Assembly (NCBI GenBank): GCA_036273455.1
Contig: DASUHP010000128.1
Location: 1-23,489 of the forward strand
Reading direction: 5' to 3'
DNA: 23,489 nt
From: CAIYRG01 sp036273455
Lineage (GTDB): Bacteria; Pseudomonadota; Alphaproteobacteria; Micropepsales; Micropepsaceae
Part shown: one piece after another, positions 15,437 through 23,489 of the stretch
Numbering within the stretch: the first letter of the stretch is position 1
Layout: every line of letters starts with the position of its first letter
The notes under the pieces: model-generated
What the model saw: the letters and a program-made list of their open reading frames with translations, nothing else
Told to the model about the DNA's origin: nothing
Database searches by the model: none
Program-made: the position numbers and the translations under genes

Positions 15437-15465
15437 TATTTAGGAACGCGATTAGTTGGGGTCAA
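15437..15465 (-). promoter_or_regulatory. putative sigma-70 type promoter of trxA
   Basis: On the minus strand TTGACC (15460-15465) and TAAATA (15437-15442) are spaced by 17 bases. The -35 box matches five of six consensus bases, the -10 box is weaker. Transcription would start near 15430, leaving a leader of about 25 bases with the AGAGG ribosome site. The -35 box is inside the last codons of addA, so trxA can be expressed apart from addBA. Confidence 0.5.
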
Positions 15466-18400
15466 GTTGCGCTTCGGTCGCAGATATTGCGGCGAGTCGG
15501 TCCATCTCCCGGTCCAGCAACTCGTCCGGAAGAGCCATCAGCAGGGCCGAATCGGTCCACACAAGAACGCAGCCAACATCTTTGCCGGAATAGATTTTTC
15601 GCAATGCCGCGCGATAGAGCGCCATCTGGGCGAGGTAGAGTTTTGGCACCTCCGCGGGGTTTGCAGGTACCTCCCGATTCGTTTTGAAGTCCGCGATCAG
15701 CACCGCATTTTCCGTCACCGCAACGCGGTCGATCTGTCCGCTGATCTGCGCATTGCCAAGCTCAGGAAAGCGGGCGGTGATCGCCACCTCCGCCCGGCTG
15801 TTGTCGCCGAACAGGGCGGAAAACTGCGGCGCGTCCAGAACGGAAAGCACATCCAGGAGCAGTGATTTGGCCTCACCCCCCGCGATTCCCTGCCGCGCCA
15901 GCCAGGCCAGACCGGTACTGTCGCGCTGGTCGCGCGGAATGTCCGGCAGTTTTGCCAGAAGCGAATGCATCAACAGCCCGCGGCGGAATCGTTGCGGCGT
16001 TTGCCCAACCGGCGAAGGGCAGACCGGCTCTTCCAATCCGGGAATTCGCGATGGCCGGAGCAGGGCCGTGATTGGCTCGGGTGTGGCAATTTCGCGCAAA
16101 AACTTTGGGGTTCGGATTTCTCGGACACTCGCGCTCGCCCGCATTGAAGCGCTGAACGGTGCGCCTATGACGATGATTGTCTCGCCATCGATGGTTTCTT
16201 CTTTTCCCAGTTTCCGTCCTGCCGCATCCAGAAGCGAATACCAGCAGTACGGCGAGGGTTCTTTGCGGTTAGCGGCGTTGTATCCGCACACGATCAGTGC
16301 GTCGCGCGCGCGCGTCGCCGCGACATAGAGCAGGCGCCGGTATTCGCGCATCTCACGCTCATGCGCGTCCGCCTTTGCCGTCGTGATCGCCTGACATTCG
16401 GCACGGCCCGGCATGCCGAAGAACACACAGTCATCCGTAAAAAGAAGATTGCCACGCGCTTCATGGTTCGGGGTTTGAAATGTGTCGGGCAGGAACACGG
16501 CTTTCGCTTCCAGGCCTTTTGCGCCATGCACGGTCATGATGCGCACCGCGCCACCGGCCTGTTCCATATCGCGCTTCACTTCGCCTGCGCCTTCGGCAAA
16601 CCAGGCGAGGAATGACTGAAGCGACGGCACATGGGCGCGTTCGTGCGCCAATGCAAGGGCCAGAAACTCGTCGATCGCGTCATCGGTTTCGAGACCCAGA
16701 CGGGCCACGAGGCGCGCGCGTGCCCCACGATTGAGAATGCGCGAATAGAATTCGAATGGGGGCATCTGGTCCGCCTCCGAAAGTACGCCGGCCAGAAACT
16801 TCTGCGCTTCGGCAAAAGCCGCCCGTTCATTCGCCCGCGCGCAAAGCTCCTCCCACAGCGTCTCTTTGCGCGGCTGCGCCAGGTCGTAGAGGTCTTGTTC
16901 GTTAAAGCCGAGAATTGGCGATTTCAGCAGCGCCGCCAGGTTGAGATCGTCTTCCGGCAGCAGGACAAAATGGCCGAGCGCGACGAGATCCTGGATCGCG
17001 AGCTGTTCAAGCAATACCATGCGGTCCGCCCCGGCAACGGGCACGCCGCGGTCCAGCAATTCGCGGATCATTTCATCACTGAAGGCGTTCCGGCGGCGCA
17101 CCAGAATCATAATATCGGCCGCAGCGATAGGTTCGCCGCCAGCAAGGCAGATTCCCTGCTTGAGCCAGCCGGCGATACGATCCGCGATACGCGCGGCAAG
17201 CACGCTATGTGCCCCAGGCTCTGGCGCATCCACCGGCGCAAGCGGTGTGAATTCCCTGCGTTCGGGCGAGGGCACCAAAGGCCAGATTTCGACGCGCCCA
17301 AGTTCCTTCCGGTCCGCATCGTGGTGGATAGGCTCGTGCCCGGATGTCAGACCATTCCGTGCCGCCTCGGGATCGAATACCGCATCGACAAAATTCAGGA
17401 TCGTGGTCGCGCTACGACGCGAAATCGCCGGGCGGTAGTCGATAAAGGGCAGACCGGCGCCATCCGCCTGGGCCCTGAAGCTGTCGCGATATTCGCCGAA
17501 CGCCGCCGGCTCTGCGCCCTGAAAGCTGAAGATGGATTGCTTCTCGTCACCGACCACAAAAAGCCTGCGGTGCCGCGCCTCGGGGCGGGCACCCAAACCG
17601 GCAAAGAATTCTGCCGCCAGCCGCGACACGATCTGCCACTGCTCACGGCTCGTATCCTGACCTTCATCCACGAGGATGTGGTCGATGCCGCCATCGAGTT
17701 TGTAGAGGACCCACTGCGCCGCGTCGGCGCTCGCGAGAAGACGAAGTGTGAAGGTGATGAGGTCGTCGTAATCCAGCGCCGATCGTGCCCGCTTGATCTC
17801 ACGGTAGCGGTCGAACATCGCGAATGCGACACGCAGGACCGCTTCGGTCATGTTTGCAGTCGCAATCCGCCGTTGTTGATCTTCGACGGCCAGCACGCGT
17901 CGTTTGACCGAATCAAGCCACGCCATGGATTTCGGATTGGCCTCGGCGGTTTTTTTGGTGACCAGATTCTTCCGCAACGTTCCTTCGGCCGTGAAAAATG
18001 CGCTTTTCAGGCTGTCATAGTGGTCCGCGCCCATCCCGCCCGTGACAAACGCAGTGAGGCGCCCGGAAAGCTGCGCATCAGTCTTGCTGCCGCTGGAACA
18101 CAACTCGGCAGCACTCAGGAAATGCCGCTTTTCATCCGCGAGCTCCGCGCAAAGCCGCGACAGCACCGCGTCTTCGCTATCCGTTTCTGCAACATCGAGT
18201 ACTTTGCGCAAATGACGGACGAATGTTTGCGGATCGCCGCCATGGCGCGACAGAAGATCTTCCAACTTGCCGCGATCGACAATGGCCGAATGCAGGATAT
18301 CGGCAAATCTCGCGTCGCTGGCGCGTCCGGCGAGAAGGCCGATCGCATTCCCAAGCACGCCATCTCCGGCTGCTGCTTTCTCGAGGACAAAGTTTCGGGC

Positions 18401-18856
18401 TTCCTCGAGCGATTGGGCTGCATCGCGCTCATCGATGACGGAGAATTTCGCGGGAATTCCGGCTTCCACCGGAAATCGCGCCAACAGACTCTGGCAGAAC
18501 GCATGGATGGTCTGAATTTTCAGCCCACCGGGTGTTTCCAGTGCCTGGGCAAACAACCGCCGTGCGAGTTTCAAATCGCTGCATTCCTGGTCGCCGGCCC
18601 CGATCTCCTCGAGTTGCGCAAGCAACCTGTCATCAGCAAGCAGGGCCCAGGCGCCAAGCCGGTCGAATAACCGGCTTGCCATCTCGGCCGCCGCCGCCTT
18701 TGTGTAAGTCAGGCAGAGAATGCGCGAGACATCTGCGCCCTGCAGCAGCAGGCGTGTCACGCGATCCGTCAGGAGTCGGGTCTTGCCCGATCCGGCATTG
18801 GCCGAAATCCAGGCGAAATTGCGCGGATCGGTGGCGTGCCGGGCGGTGACACTCAT
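15452..18856 (-). CDS. addA: AddA, helicase-nuclease subunit of the double-strand break repair enzyme AddAB
   Basis: This 1134-aa protein is a UvrD-type superfamily 1 helicase fused to a RecB-type nuclease. With AddB it resects DNA ends for RecA. Helicase motifs in order are Walker A ANAGSGKT (19-26), Walker B HILVDEGQDTSREQW (near 395; many relatives have DEAQDT), VVGDEKQSIFSFQGAEP, MTVHGAKGLEAKAVFLPD and RRLLYVAATRARDALIV. The C-terminal nuclease has GQIDRV (about 1040-1045) and IADFKTN (Asp1056, Lys1058), then LYLAQMALYRAAL. The frame is unbroken and the length is near that of the family. ATG 18856 overlaps the addB stop (ATGA), with GGAGGG upstream, so the two subunits are coupled. Confidence 0.97.
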   Translation of the reverse strand: MSVTARHATDPRNFAWISANAGSGKTRLLTDRVTRLLLQGADVSRILCLTYTKAAAAEMASRLFDRLGAWALLADDRLLAQLEEIGAGDQECSDLKLARRLFAQALETPGGLKIQTIHAFCQSLLARFPVEAGIPAKFSVIDERDAAQSLEEARNFVLEKAAAGDGVLGNAIGLLAGRASDARFADILHSAIVDRGKLEDLLSRHGGDPQTFVRHLRKVLDVAETDSEDAVLSRLCAELADEKRHFLSAAELCSSGSKTDAQLSGRLTAFVTGGMGADHYDSLKSAFFTAEGTLRKNLVTKKTAEANPKSMAWLDSVKRRVLAVEDQQRRIATANMTEAVLRVAFAMFDRYREIKRARSALDYDDLITFTLRLLASADAAQWVLYKLDGGIDHILVDEGQDTSREQWQIVSRLAAEFFAGLGARPEARHRRLFVVGDEKQSIFSFQGAEPAAFGEYRDSFRAQADGAGLPFIDYRPAISRRSATTILNFVDAVFDPEAARNGLTSGHEPIHHDADRKELGRVEIWPLVPSPERREFTPLAPVDAPEPGAHSVLAARIADRIAGWLKQGICLAGGEPIAAADIMILVRRRNAFSDEMIRELLDRGVPVAGADRMVLLEQLAIQDLVALGHFVLLPEDDLNLAALLKSPILGFNEQDLYDLAQPRKETLWEELCARANERAAFAEAQKFLAGVLSEADQMPPFEFYSRILNRGARARLVARLGLETDDAIDEFLALALAHERAHVPSLQSFLAWFAEGAGEVKRDMEQAGGAVRIMTVHGAKGLEAKAVFLPDTFQTPNHEARGNLLFTDDCVFFGMPGRAECQAITTAKADAHEREMREYRRLLYVAATRARDALIVCGYNAANRKEPSPYCWYSLLDAAGRKLGKEETIDGETIIVIGAPFSASMRASASVREIRTPKFLREIATPEPITALLRPSRIPGLEEPVCPSPVGQTPQRFRRGLLMHSLLAKLPDIPRDQRDSTGLAWLARQGIAGGEAKSLLLDVLSVLDAPQFSALFGDNSRAEVAITARFPELGNAQISGQIDRVAVTENAVLIADFKTNREVPANPAEVPKLYLAQMALYRAALRKIYSGKDVGCVLVWTDSALLMALPDELLDREMDRLAAISATEAQLDPN

Positions 18857-21810
18857 CCGTCACCCTCCTCGAAATCCCACCATTCGCGCACGCGCGCGAG
18901 ATGGTCGTAGTCGCCCGCTTCCGCGATGCGGAACGGGGCAACGCGCGAACGGTACGGCTCCGCAGGATTTTCGTAGCGGGCGACCATTTGTTCCAGGAGC
19001 CGGCGCGCCTCTTGCGCGAGTTCGTTCGCATCGAGTTCAGCGATGCACTCCTTGCCCGGCGGATCGCCGCCGGTGAGCTGGACATGAACGAATTCTGCGA
19101 CAGTAGAAGCGCCGGTTTTGCCAAATGCCCCAGCCAGCAGCATCGCGCCTTCCAGCGGCAGTTGCGGAGCCAGTAAGCTTTTCAGTTGTTTGTCACTTGG
19201 CACGCGGCCGGTTTTGTAATCGAGGATTGACGCCCCGGTCCCAATCATATCGATGCGGTCGGCACGGCCCCTGAGCTGAAAACCGAAGCTGGAGGCCACC
19301 GGCATCACTCCCGCAACTTCGAGCACGCTGCGCTCGATTCTTTTGCGCCGCGCGCGTTCGAATTCGACAAACCACCGCGCCGCGCGCTCAAAGCGTGGCA
19401 TCCACAGCACGAATACCGGCGTGTCCGCACCCGCTCTGACAAAAGCCTCCCGTCCCAACCGCAACAACTCGTCCACAGCATTCGCGGGGAGGAAATCGGG
19501 AAAGCTGCCCAGGAACCTCTCCAGCGCGCGGTGAATGGCGGTGCCCCGTTCGGCCGGCCCAGGCTCCTGATCCAGCGGATCGAGCGGGCGCAGCCGCAGC
19601 ACATGTTTCGCGTAAATCGCATATGGATCGCGAATCCAGGCTTCGATTTCCGTGACCGACAGAGATCGCGGCCGAACCGCGACGGGCGGCCTTGGGGCAG
19701 GGCGAGGCGCGCGGGGTGTGGCGGGGGCATTGTCCAGCTCGCCCGCCCAGTTCACGAGTTCGCCGCGCGTGCCCAACAGCTGTTTGGCACCCATTCCAAG
19801 CGCGAGCTGCGACAGGCGCAACAGCCAGCGCGACGGCACAGCTGGACTGCCGTTTTCTTTTTGCGACCGGGTCAGCAAAACCTCGCGCGATGCCGCGAGA
19901 GATGCAAAGTCATGCGCTGCCAGGCCGATCCGCCGCTCAGGCGATTCCAGCCCCAGCTGCCGGCGCATCGGCCGCGACAGCCATGGGTCGCTGGAAGTCT
20001 GTGCCGGCCATTTGCCTTCGTTCAACCCGCCGAGAATCACCAGGTCGAAATCGAGCAGGCGCGCTTCCAGCGGTCCCAGAATGGAAAGCCGCGGATGCAG
20101 ATTGTAGGGATTCCTCACCGCCCGGGTCTGCGCCAACGTGCTCCAGATTTCGGCGTAATGGCTCGCCGGCTGAAGCGTACAGCCGGCGCCGTCCCGGGCC
20201 AACTCACTCAGCAGGCCGGCCGCAGATTCTCCGGCCGGACCATTCCATAGACGCGCAGCGCCGGATGTCGTCGCCGCCGCGGCGAGAGATTCAGCGGCCG
20301 CCGCATGACTCTGCGCCAGTGCGCCAAGATCGCCATCGCTTTGTCCGACCGCTGTGGCGAACGCTTCGAGCATTCGCGACAGCTTCGCGAACCAGTCCCG
20401 GAGAGTGGCCGGCACCTTCTCCCCATTCAGGCGGCGCGCGACTCCGGGGAGCCCTGCATCGGGCCGCAAGCCGCGCAGCGCCCGCCGGTCCAGCTCGCGC
20501 ACCTTGCGCCGGAACGAAGCCGTATCTTCGCCACCCGACGCGAGCGGGTGCTTCAGCAGTGCGAGCAGCGCTACTGGCGCAAATCGCTCGGCGGCTGCAT
20601 GGGCCAACAGCGCAAGAAATGTCCCCGGCCTCGTGTTGCCAAGCGGCACGCCGGCCGAGTCGTCGATCGCAATCTCCCATCGGCGCAATTCCGCCGCCAC
20701 CCGGCGTGCCAGATCGCGATCCGGGGTCACGAGCGCAGCTTTGCGGCCGGGAGTCTCCAGCGCCTCGCGCATGGCACAGGCGACCACCGCAGCTTCTTCG
20801 CGTGTGTTGTGGGCTTCGACCACCGACAGATTTTTCAGTGCGGCAGCCGCATCGCCGCGCGATCGGTCGACGAAATCGCGCCAGGCGTCGGTCGTGGGCG
20901 GCGGACGCAAGGCCTCGCTGAGAAACTTCACGCGCAAGTTTCGATCGGGCCATGATTCCGGCAGCGGCGACCATCGCCTGACCTGATCGCGCGCGGCGCC
21001 GATATGTGCCAACAGCCGGTTCAGTCCATATTGCGGATGCGTCGCATCGACCGACTGCCAGGCGCCCTCGTCGAGATCGGTATCAAGCCCCGGCAAAACC
21101 ACAGCACCTTTCGGAAGAAAGGCAATCGTCTTGAGCAGTTGTGCCGTCGCCGGAATGGAGCCGGTCGATCCGGCGGCTATGACCGGCGCCTTCGGCGGTG
21201 CAGCGGCCAGCTTTTGCGCCAGCGCCAGAAGATTGCGGTCGCGATTGGCGGCGGCCTCGGTTGCGTTTTCCGCTTCCAGCAGCTTCGGCCATTGCACCGC
21301 GATGATATTCAGAAATGACACCACCTCGCTCCAATGAGCAGCGAGGCCGGCTGGCGCCAATTCGGTCAGGCGCGAGAGGTCGATACCCTGGGTGATCGCT
21401 TCGTCGAGAAAACCAGCAAGTTCTCCCGCCGAGTTCAGCGCCTGATGAAGACCCATCGGCGTGCCACGTGCCGCACCCCAATGCTGAACCAGGTTGGCCA
21501 GTAACAGTTGCCGGCGGAGCGGCGCAATTGCGGGCAAATCTTCCAGGTTGCCGGGTGGAGCGGCGCCATCGGCCTCTTCGTCGACATCTGCAAGCGCGAT
21601 GATCCGGGGCAGCAAGGCCGCACCATCAAATTCTTCTGCAAAGGCCTCCCGCAGGGCGCGTGTGGCGCGGCGCGTCGGAACCAGCACCAACGTGTCGGCG
21701 AGCGCGAGTGGACCATCGCCTGCGCGTTCAATGATCCCGGCGCACAATGCCCGAGCGAAGGGGATACCGGAAGGGATTGTGAAAAGTTGCGGTTGCCGCG
21801 CGGCCGCCAT
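18853..21810 (-). CDS. addB: AddB, nuclease subunit of AddAB, alphaproteobacterial type
   Basis: This 985-aa partner of AddA begins MAAARQPQLFTIPSGIPFARAL, the usual N-terminus of alphaproteobacterial AddB; the frame is open to 21948, but that part overlaps murU and is not conserved. No GKT/GKS Walker A is visible near the N-terminus. LVPTRRATRALREAF (about 43-57) begins the helicase-like body, and VILGGLNEGKWPAQTSSDPWLSRPMRRQLGL is a typical mid-protein block. The C-terminal nuclease has RGTAIH (His760), GRADRID (Asp851) and ILDYKTG (Asp864, Lys866), so it should be active. The four Cys that bind an Fe-S cluster in Firmicute AddB are absent. The start is 8 bases after the murU stop and has no clear ribosome site, suggesting coupled translation. 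Confidence 0.94.
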   Translation of the reverse strand: MAAARQPQLFTIPSGIPFARALCAGIIERAGDGPLALADTLVLVPTRRATRALREAFAEEFDGAALLPRIIALADVDEEADGAAPPGNLEDLPAIAPLRRQLLLANLVQHWGAARGTPMGLHQALNSAGELAGFLDEAITQGIDLSRLTELAPAGLAAHWSEVVSFLNIIAVQWPKLLEAENATEAAANRDRNLLALAQKLAAAPPKAPVIAAGSTGSIPATAQLLKTIAFLPKGAVVLPGLDTDLDEGAWQSVDATHPQYGLNRLLAHIGAARDQVRRWSPLPESWPDRNLRVKFLSEALRPPPTTDAWRDFVDRSRGDAAAALKNLSVVEAHNTREEAAVVACAMREALETPGRKAALVTPDRDLARRVAAELRRWEIAIDDSAGVPLGNTRPGTFLALLAHAAAERFAPVALLALLKHPLASGGEDTASFRRKVRELDRRALRGLRPDAGLPGVARRLNGEKVPATLRDWFAKLSRMLEAFATAVGQSDGDLGALAQSHAAAAESLAAAATTSGAARLWNGPAGESAAGLLSELARDGAGCTLQPASHYAEIWSTLAQTRAVRNPYNLHPRLSILGPLEARLLDFDLVILGGLNEGKWPAQTSSDPWLSRPMRRQLGLESPERRIGLAAHDFASLAASREVLLTRSQKENGSPAVPSRWLLRLSQLALGMGAKQLLGTRGELVNWAGELDNAPATPRAPRPAPRPPVAVRPRSLSVTEIEAWIRDPYAIYAKHVLRLRPLDPLDQEPGPAERGTAIHRALERFLGSFPDFLPANAVDELLRLGREAFVRAGADTPVFVLWMPRFERAARWFVEFERARRKRIERSVLEVAGVMPVASSFGFQLRGRADRIDMIGTGASILDYKTGRVPSDKQLKSLLAPQLPLEGAMLLAGAFGKTGASTVAEFVHVQLTGGDPPGKECIAELDANELAQEARRLLEQMVARYENPAEPYRSRVAPFRIAEAGDYDHLARVREWWDFEEGDG

Positions 21811-21818
21811 CAAAGCAG

Positions 21819-22556
21819 CTATGGTGCGCGTGCGAGGTCGCGCAGGAATTCTTCGGCCTCTTCCAGCCCCTGCGGGGTGCCCACGTGAATCCAGACGCCA
21901 TCCAGCCGGACGCCCCACAGGCGCCCCTCGCTCATCGAGCGGTCCCATTGGCGATTGATCGAAAACCGCCCTTCCGGCGCATCCTGGAACAGGCTGCTCT
22001 GAACAATCTGCACGCCGGTCCAGACAAACGGCGCGATGTTCATTTCCGGACGGCGCTTCAGGCGGCCCCAGGCGTCCATCTCGAAGTCGCCGCGACCGTC
22101 ATAGCCGATTGCGGTGGCGCAGGGCGCCAGCAGCATCAGGGCATCCATGGTTTCGGGATTCCACCGTGACTGCATCCGCGTCAGCGATGATCCCATGCCC
22201 TCGATCCACAGTGAATCCGAATTATAGGTGAGGAAAGCTTCGCCCTCGAACAGCGGCAACGCTTTCTTCACGCCTGCGCCGGTATCGAGCAATTCCTCCG
22301 TCTCGTCCGAAATGACGAATTTGACCTTGGGAAGCTCCTTCCGCTTCCTGTCGATGTGCGCAATCAGCTGGTCTGCCTTGTAATGGACATTGACCACGAT
22401 GAAGTCGACGCCGCCGGCCACGAGGCGCTCGATGGCATAATCGATCAGCGGCTTTCCACCCAATTTGACCAGGGGTTTGGGTGTTTCCAGAGTGAGCGGA
22501 GCCATCCGGGTACCAAGCCCGGCCGCCAAAATCATCGCACGGCGCAAATGGCTCAC
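21819..22556 (-). CDS. murU: N-acetylmuramate 1-phosphate uridylyltransferase-like nucleotidyltransferase (MurU)
   Basis: This 245-aa nucleotidyltransferase has the signature AAGLGTRMAPLT (11-22), then TPKPLVKLGGKPLIDY (25-40) with Lys27, and YNSDSLW as the metal-binding Asp block. Such proteins next to AmgK make UDP-MurNAc from MurNAc-1-phosphate in the cell-wall recycling route that bypasses MurA (and thus fosfomycin). Similar proteins are often named mannose-1-phosphate guanylyltransferase or HddC; the context decides for MurU. The GTG at 22556 overlaps the amgK stop (GTGA) and has GAGG seven bases upstream; the frame is open to 22610, but that extension is not family-like. Confidence 0.87.
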   Translation of the reverse strand: MSHLRRAMILAAGLGTRMAPLTLETPKPLVKLGGKPLIDYAIERLVAGGVDFIVVNVHYKADQLIAHIDRKRKELPKVKFVISDETEELLDTGAGVKKALPLFEGEAFLTYNSDSLWIEGMGSSLTRMQSRWNPETMDALMLLAPCATAIGYDGRGDFEMDAWGRLKRRPEMNIAPFVWTGVQIVQSSLFQDAPEGRFSINRQWDRSMSEGRLWGVRLDGVWIHVGTPQGLEEAEEFLRDLARAP

Positions 22557-23489
22557 GGCGCAGCCTCGCGGACATTGCGTGCAGCCGCCGGGATTGTCGC
22601 GTCGTACCAATCCCTCACCGGCGCCAGCACATCATGGCGAAGATCGCGTTCGAGGTAACGCCAGACGCGCGGTAGATGCGCGAGGTAGCGCGGCTTCGCG
22701 TCACGCTTTGCCAGCCGGGCAAATATTCCGGCGATCTTCACATTGCGCTGCGCCGCAAGCACAGCGGCACTCGCGCGAAAATGGGTCCGGGCTGCCGCAC
22801 CGCCACCGCAGCGGCTGCGGTCGAGATAATGCGCAGTCATCGCGTCGCCCAGTTCCGGAGAAACGTCGCGCCTTGCGTCTTCCAGCAGGGAAACCAGGTC
22901 ATAGGCCGGCGAACCCGCGACCGCGTCCTGAAAATCGATGATGCCGACCCGCGCCAGACCCATCAGCGATCCACGCCACAGGAGATTCTGCGCGTGATAA
23001 TCGCGGTGCACGAACACCCTGGGGCCGCCATCGAGATGTTTTAGTGCGGCACTCCAGAGCGCGCGGTGATGATCGGTTTCGGCAGCATCGGCTGCCCGGC
23101 CGAGCGCCAGCGGGAAATACCAATCGGTCAGCAAGTCGATTTCCGCCAGCATTGCGGCTTCGTCATAGGGGAACAAAGGCTTTTCCGGCGAAAGTTGTGC
23201 CGGCGCCGGGAGTTCGTGTAGAGCAATCAGCGCGTCGATCGCCGCCTGATACAATCCGCGCTCATCCCCATCACGTTGCAAAACATCAGTGTAGAGATCG
23301 TTTCCAAGGTCCTCGATCAGGAGAAAACCGTGGCTTATATCCGCGGCCAAAATTTCGGGGGCGTTCAACCCGCAGCGGCGCAGATAGTCCGCGGCCGCGA
23401 CGAACCGGCCGCAGTCCGCCCCGGCGAGCCGCGCCAGCGCGTTGTAGCCAAGCGCCCGGCGCTGATCCGGGGTTGCCGCGGCGGGTGCT
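22553..23489 (-). CDS. amgK: N-acetylmuramate/N-acetylglucosamine kinase (AmgK), 5' end outside the window
   Basis: This aminoglycoside phosphotransferase-fold kinase phosphorylates MurNAc (and GlcNAc) at C1, giving the substrate of MurU. The visible 3' part starts in the region before RFVAAADYLRRCGLNAPEILAAD and has HGFLLIEDLGNDLYTDVL, the Brenner catalytic motif VFVHRDYHAQNLLW, and the metal-binding IIDFQDAVAGSPAYDLVSLLEDARRD. The frame is open to the window edge, and the TTG at 23368 is an internal Leu codon, not the start. The N-terminal nucleotide-binding lobe is missing only because the window ends. It overlaps murU by GTGA and is the most upstream visible gene of the amgK-murU-addB-addA unit. 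In relatives tsaE often precedes it. Confidence 0.92.
   Translation of the reverse strand, partial: APAAATPDQRRALGYNALARLAGADCGRFVAAADYLRRCGLNAPEILAADISHGFLLIEDLGNDLYTDVLQRDGDERGLYQAAIDALIALHELPAPAQLSPEKPLFPYDEAAMLAEIDLLTDWYFPLALGRAADAAETDHHRALWSAALKHLDGGPRVFVHRDYHAQNLLWRGSLMGLARVGIIDFQDAVAGSPAYDLVSLLEDARRDVSPELGDAMTAHYLDRSRCGGGAAARTHFRASAAVLAAQRNVKIAGIFARLAKRDAKPRYLAHLPRVWRYLERDLRHDVLAPVRDWYDATIPAAARNVREAAP

Noticed and set aside
16631..18670. A 679-codon open frame on the plus strand inside addA.
   Set aside because: It is opposite a complete AddA with all helicase motifs, is Arg/Gly/Gln-rich and has no family features.
19692..20921. A 409-codon plus-strand frame opposite addB.
   Set aside because: Low-complexity Arg/Pro/Ala composition opposite a well-supported gene.
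21811..21948. Extension of AddB by 46 residues into murU.
   Set aside because: The family N-terminus begins at 21810; the extra part is the shadow of murU.

Overview
This is a GC-rich, gene-dense chromosomal window from an alphaproteobacterium. I infer this from the trpF-trpB-trpA-accD-folC order, the neighbouring amgK-murU-addB-addA-trxA block, the alphaproteobacterial type of AddB, and two short proteins of a kind common in that class. I cannot place it below class level. There are no RNA genes, insertion sequences, phage genes or CRISPR arrays. No stretch over 300 bases lacks a gene. The first and last genes run off the window edges.

Left part (2-6539, all +): an aromatic catabolic operon for the protocatechuate 4,5-cleavage (meta) pathway. 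It holds ligI (2-pyrone-4,6-dicarboxylate lactonase, 5' end outside the window), an outer-membrane channel-like protein of the MetA/phenol-degradation family, ligA and ligB (the two subunits of protocatechuate 4,5-dioxygenase) and ligC (CHMS dehydrogenase). LigAB opens the ring, LigC oxidises the semialdehyde to 2-pyrone-4,6-dicarboxylate, and LigI hydrolyses the pyrone. Genes for the later steps are not in the window. After a palindromic repeat come an aldo/keto reductase and an M20 metallohydrolase, whose role in the pathway is unknown. A strong hairpin at 6543-6568 ends this region.

Middle (6590-10022): two divergent genes for exported proteins of unknown function (206 aa, DUF5666-like, minus strand; 269 aa, DUF4412-like, plus strand) share a 169-base intergenic region with an operator-like inverted repeat. 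They are followed by an aromatic acid:H+ symporter-type MFS transporter, a plausible partner of the lig operon, and by two overlapping short genes on the minus strand.

Right part, + strand (10136-15075): trpF-trpB-trpA-accD-folC. Each downstream gene starts inside the stop of the previous one (GTGA or ATGA overlaps), so this is a tightly coupled housekeeping operon for tryptophan synthesis, fatty-acid initiation and folate polyglutamylation.

Right part, - strand (15085-23489): read in the direction of transcription, amgK-murU-addB-addA-trxA. This joins cell-wall sugar recycling, double-strand-break repair and thioredoxin. trxA is convergent with folC and seems to have its own promoter overlapping the end of addA. 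I found no clearly new defence or mobile system. The less ordinary signals are the extra enzymes and repeat in the lig operon, the divergent exported pair with its inverted repeat, and the overlapping short genes.
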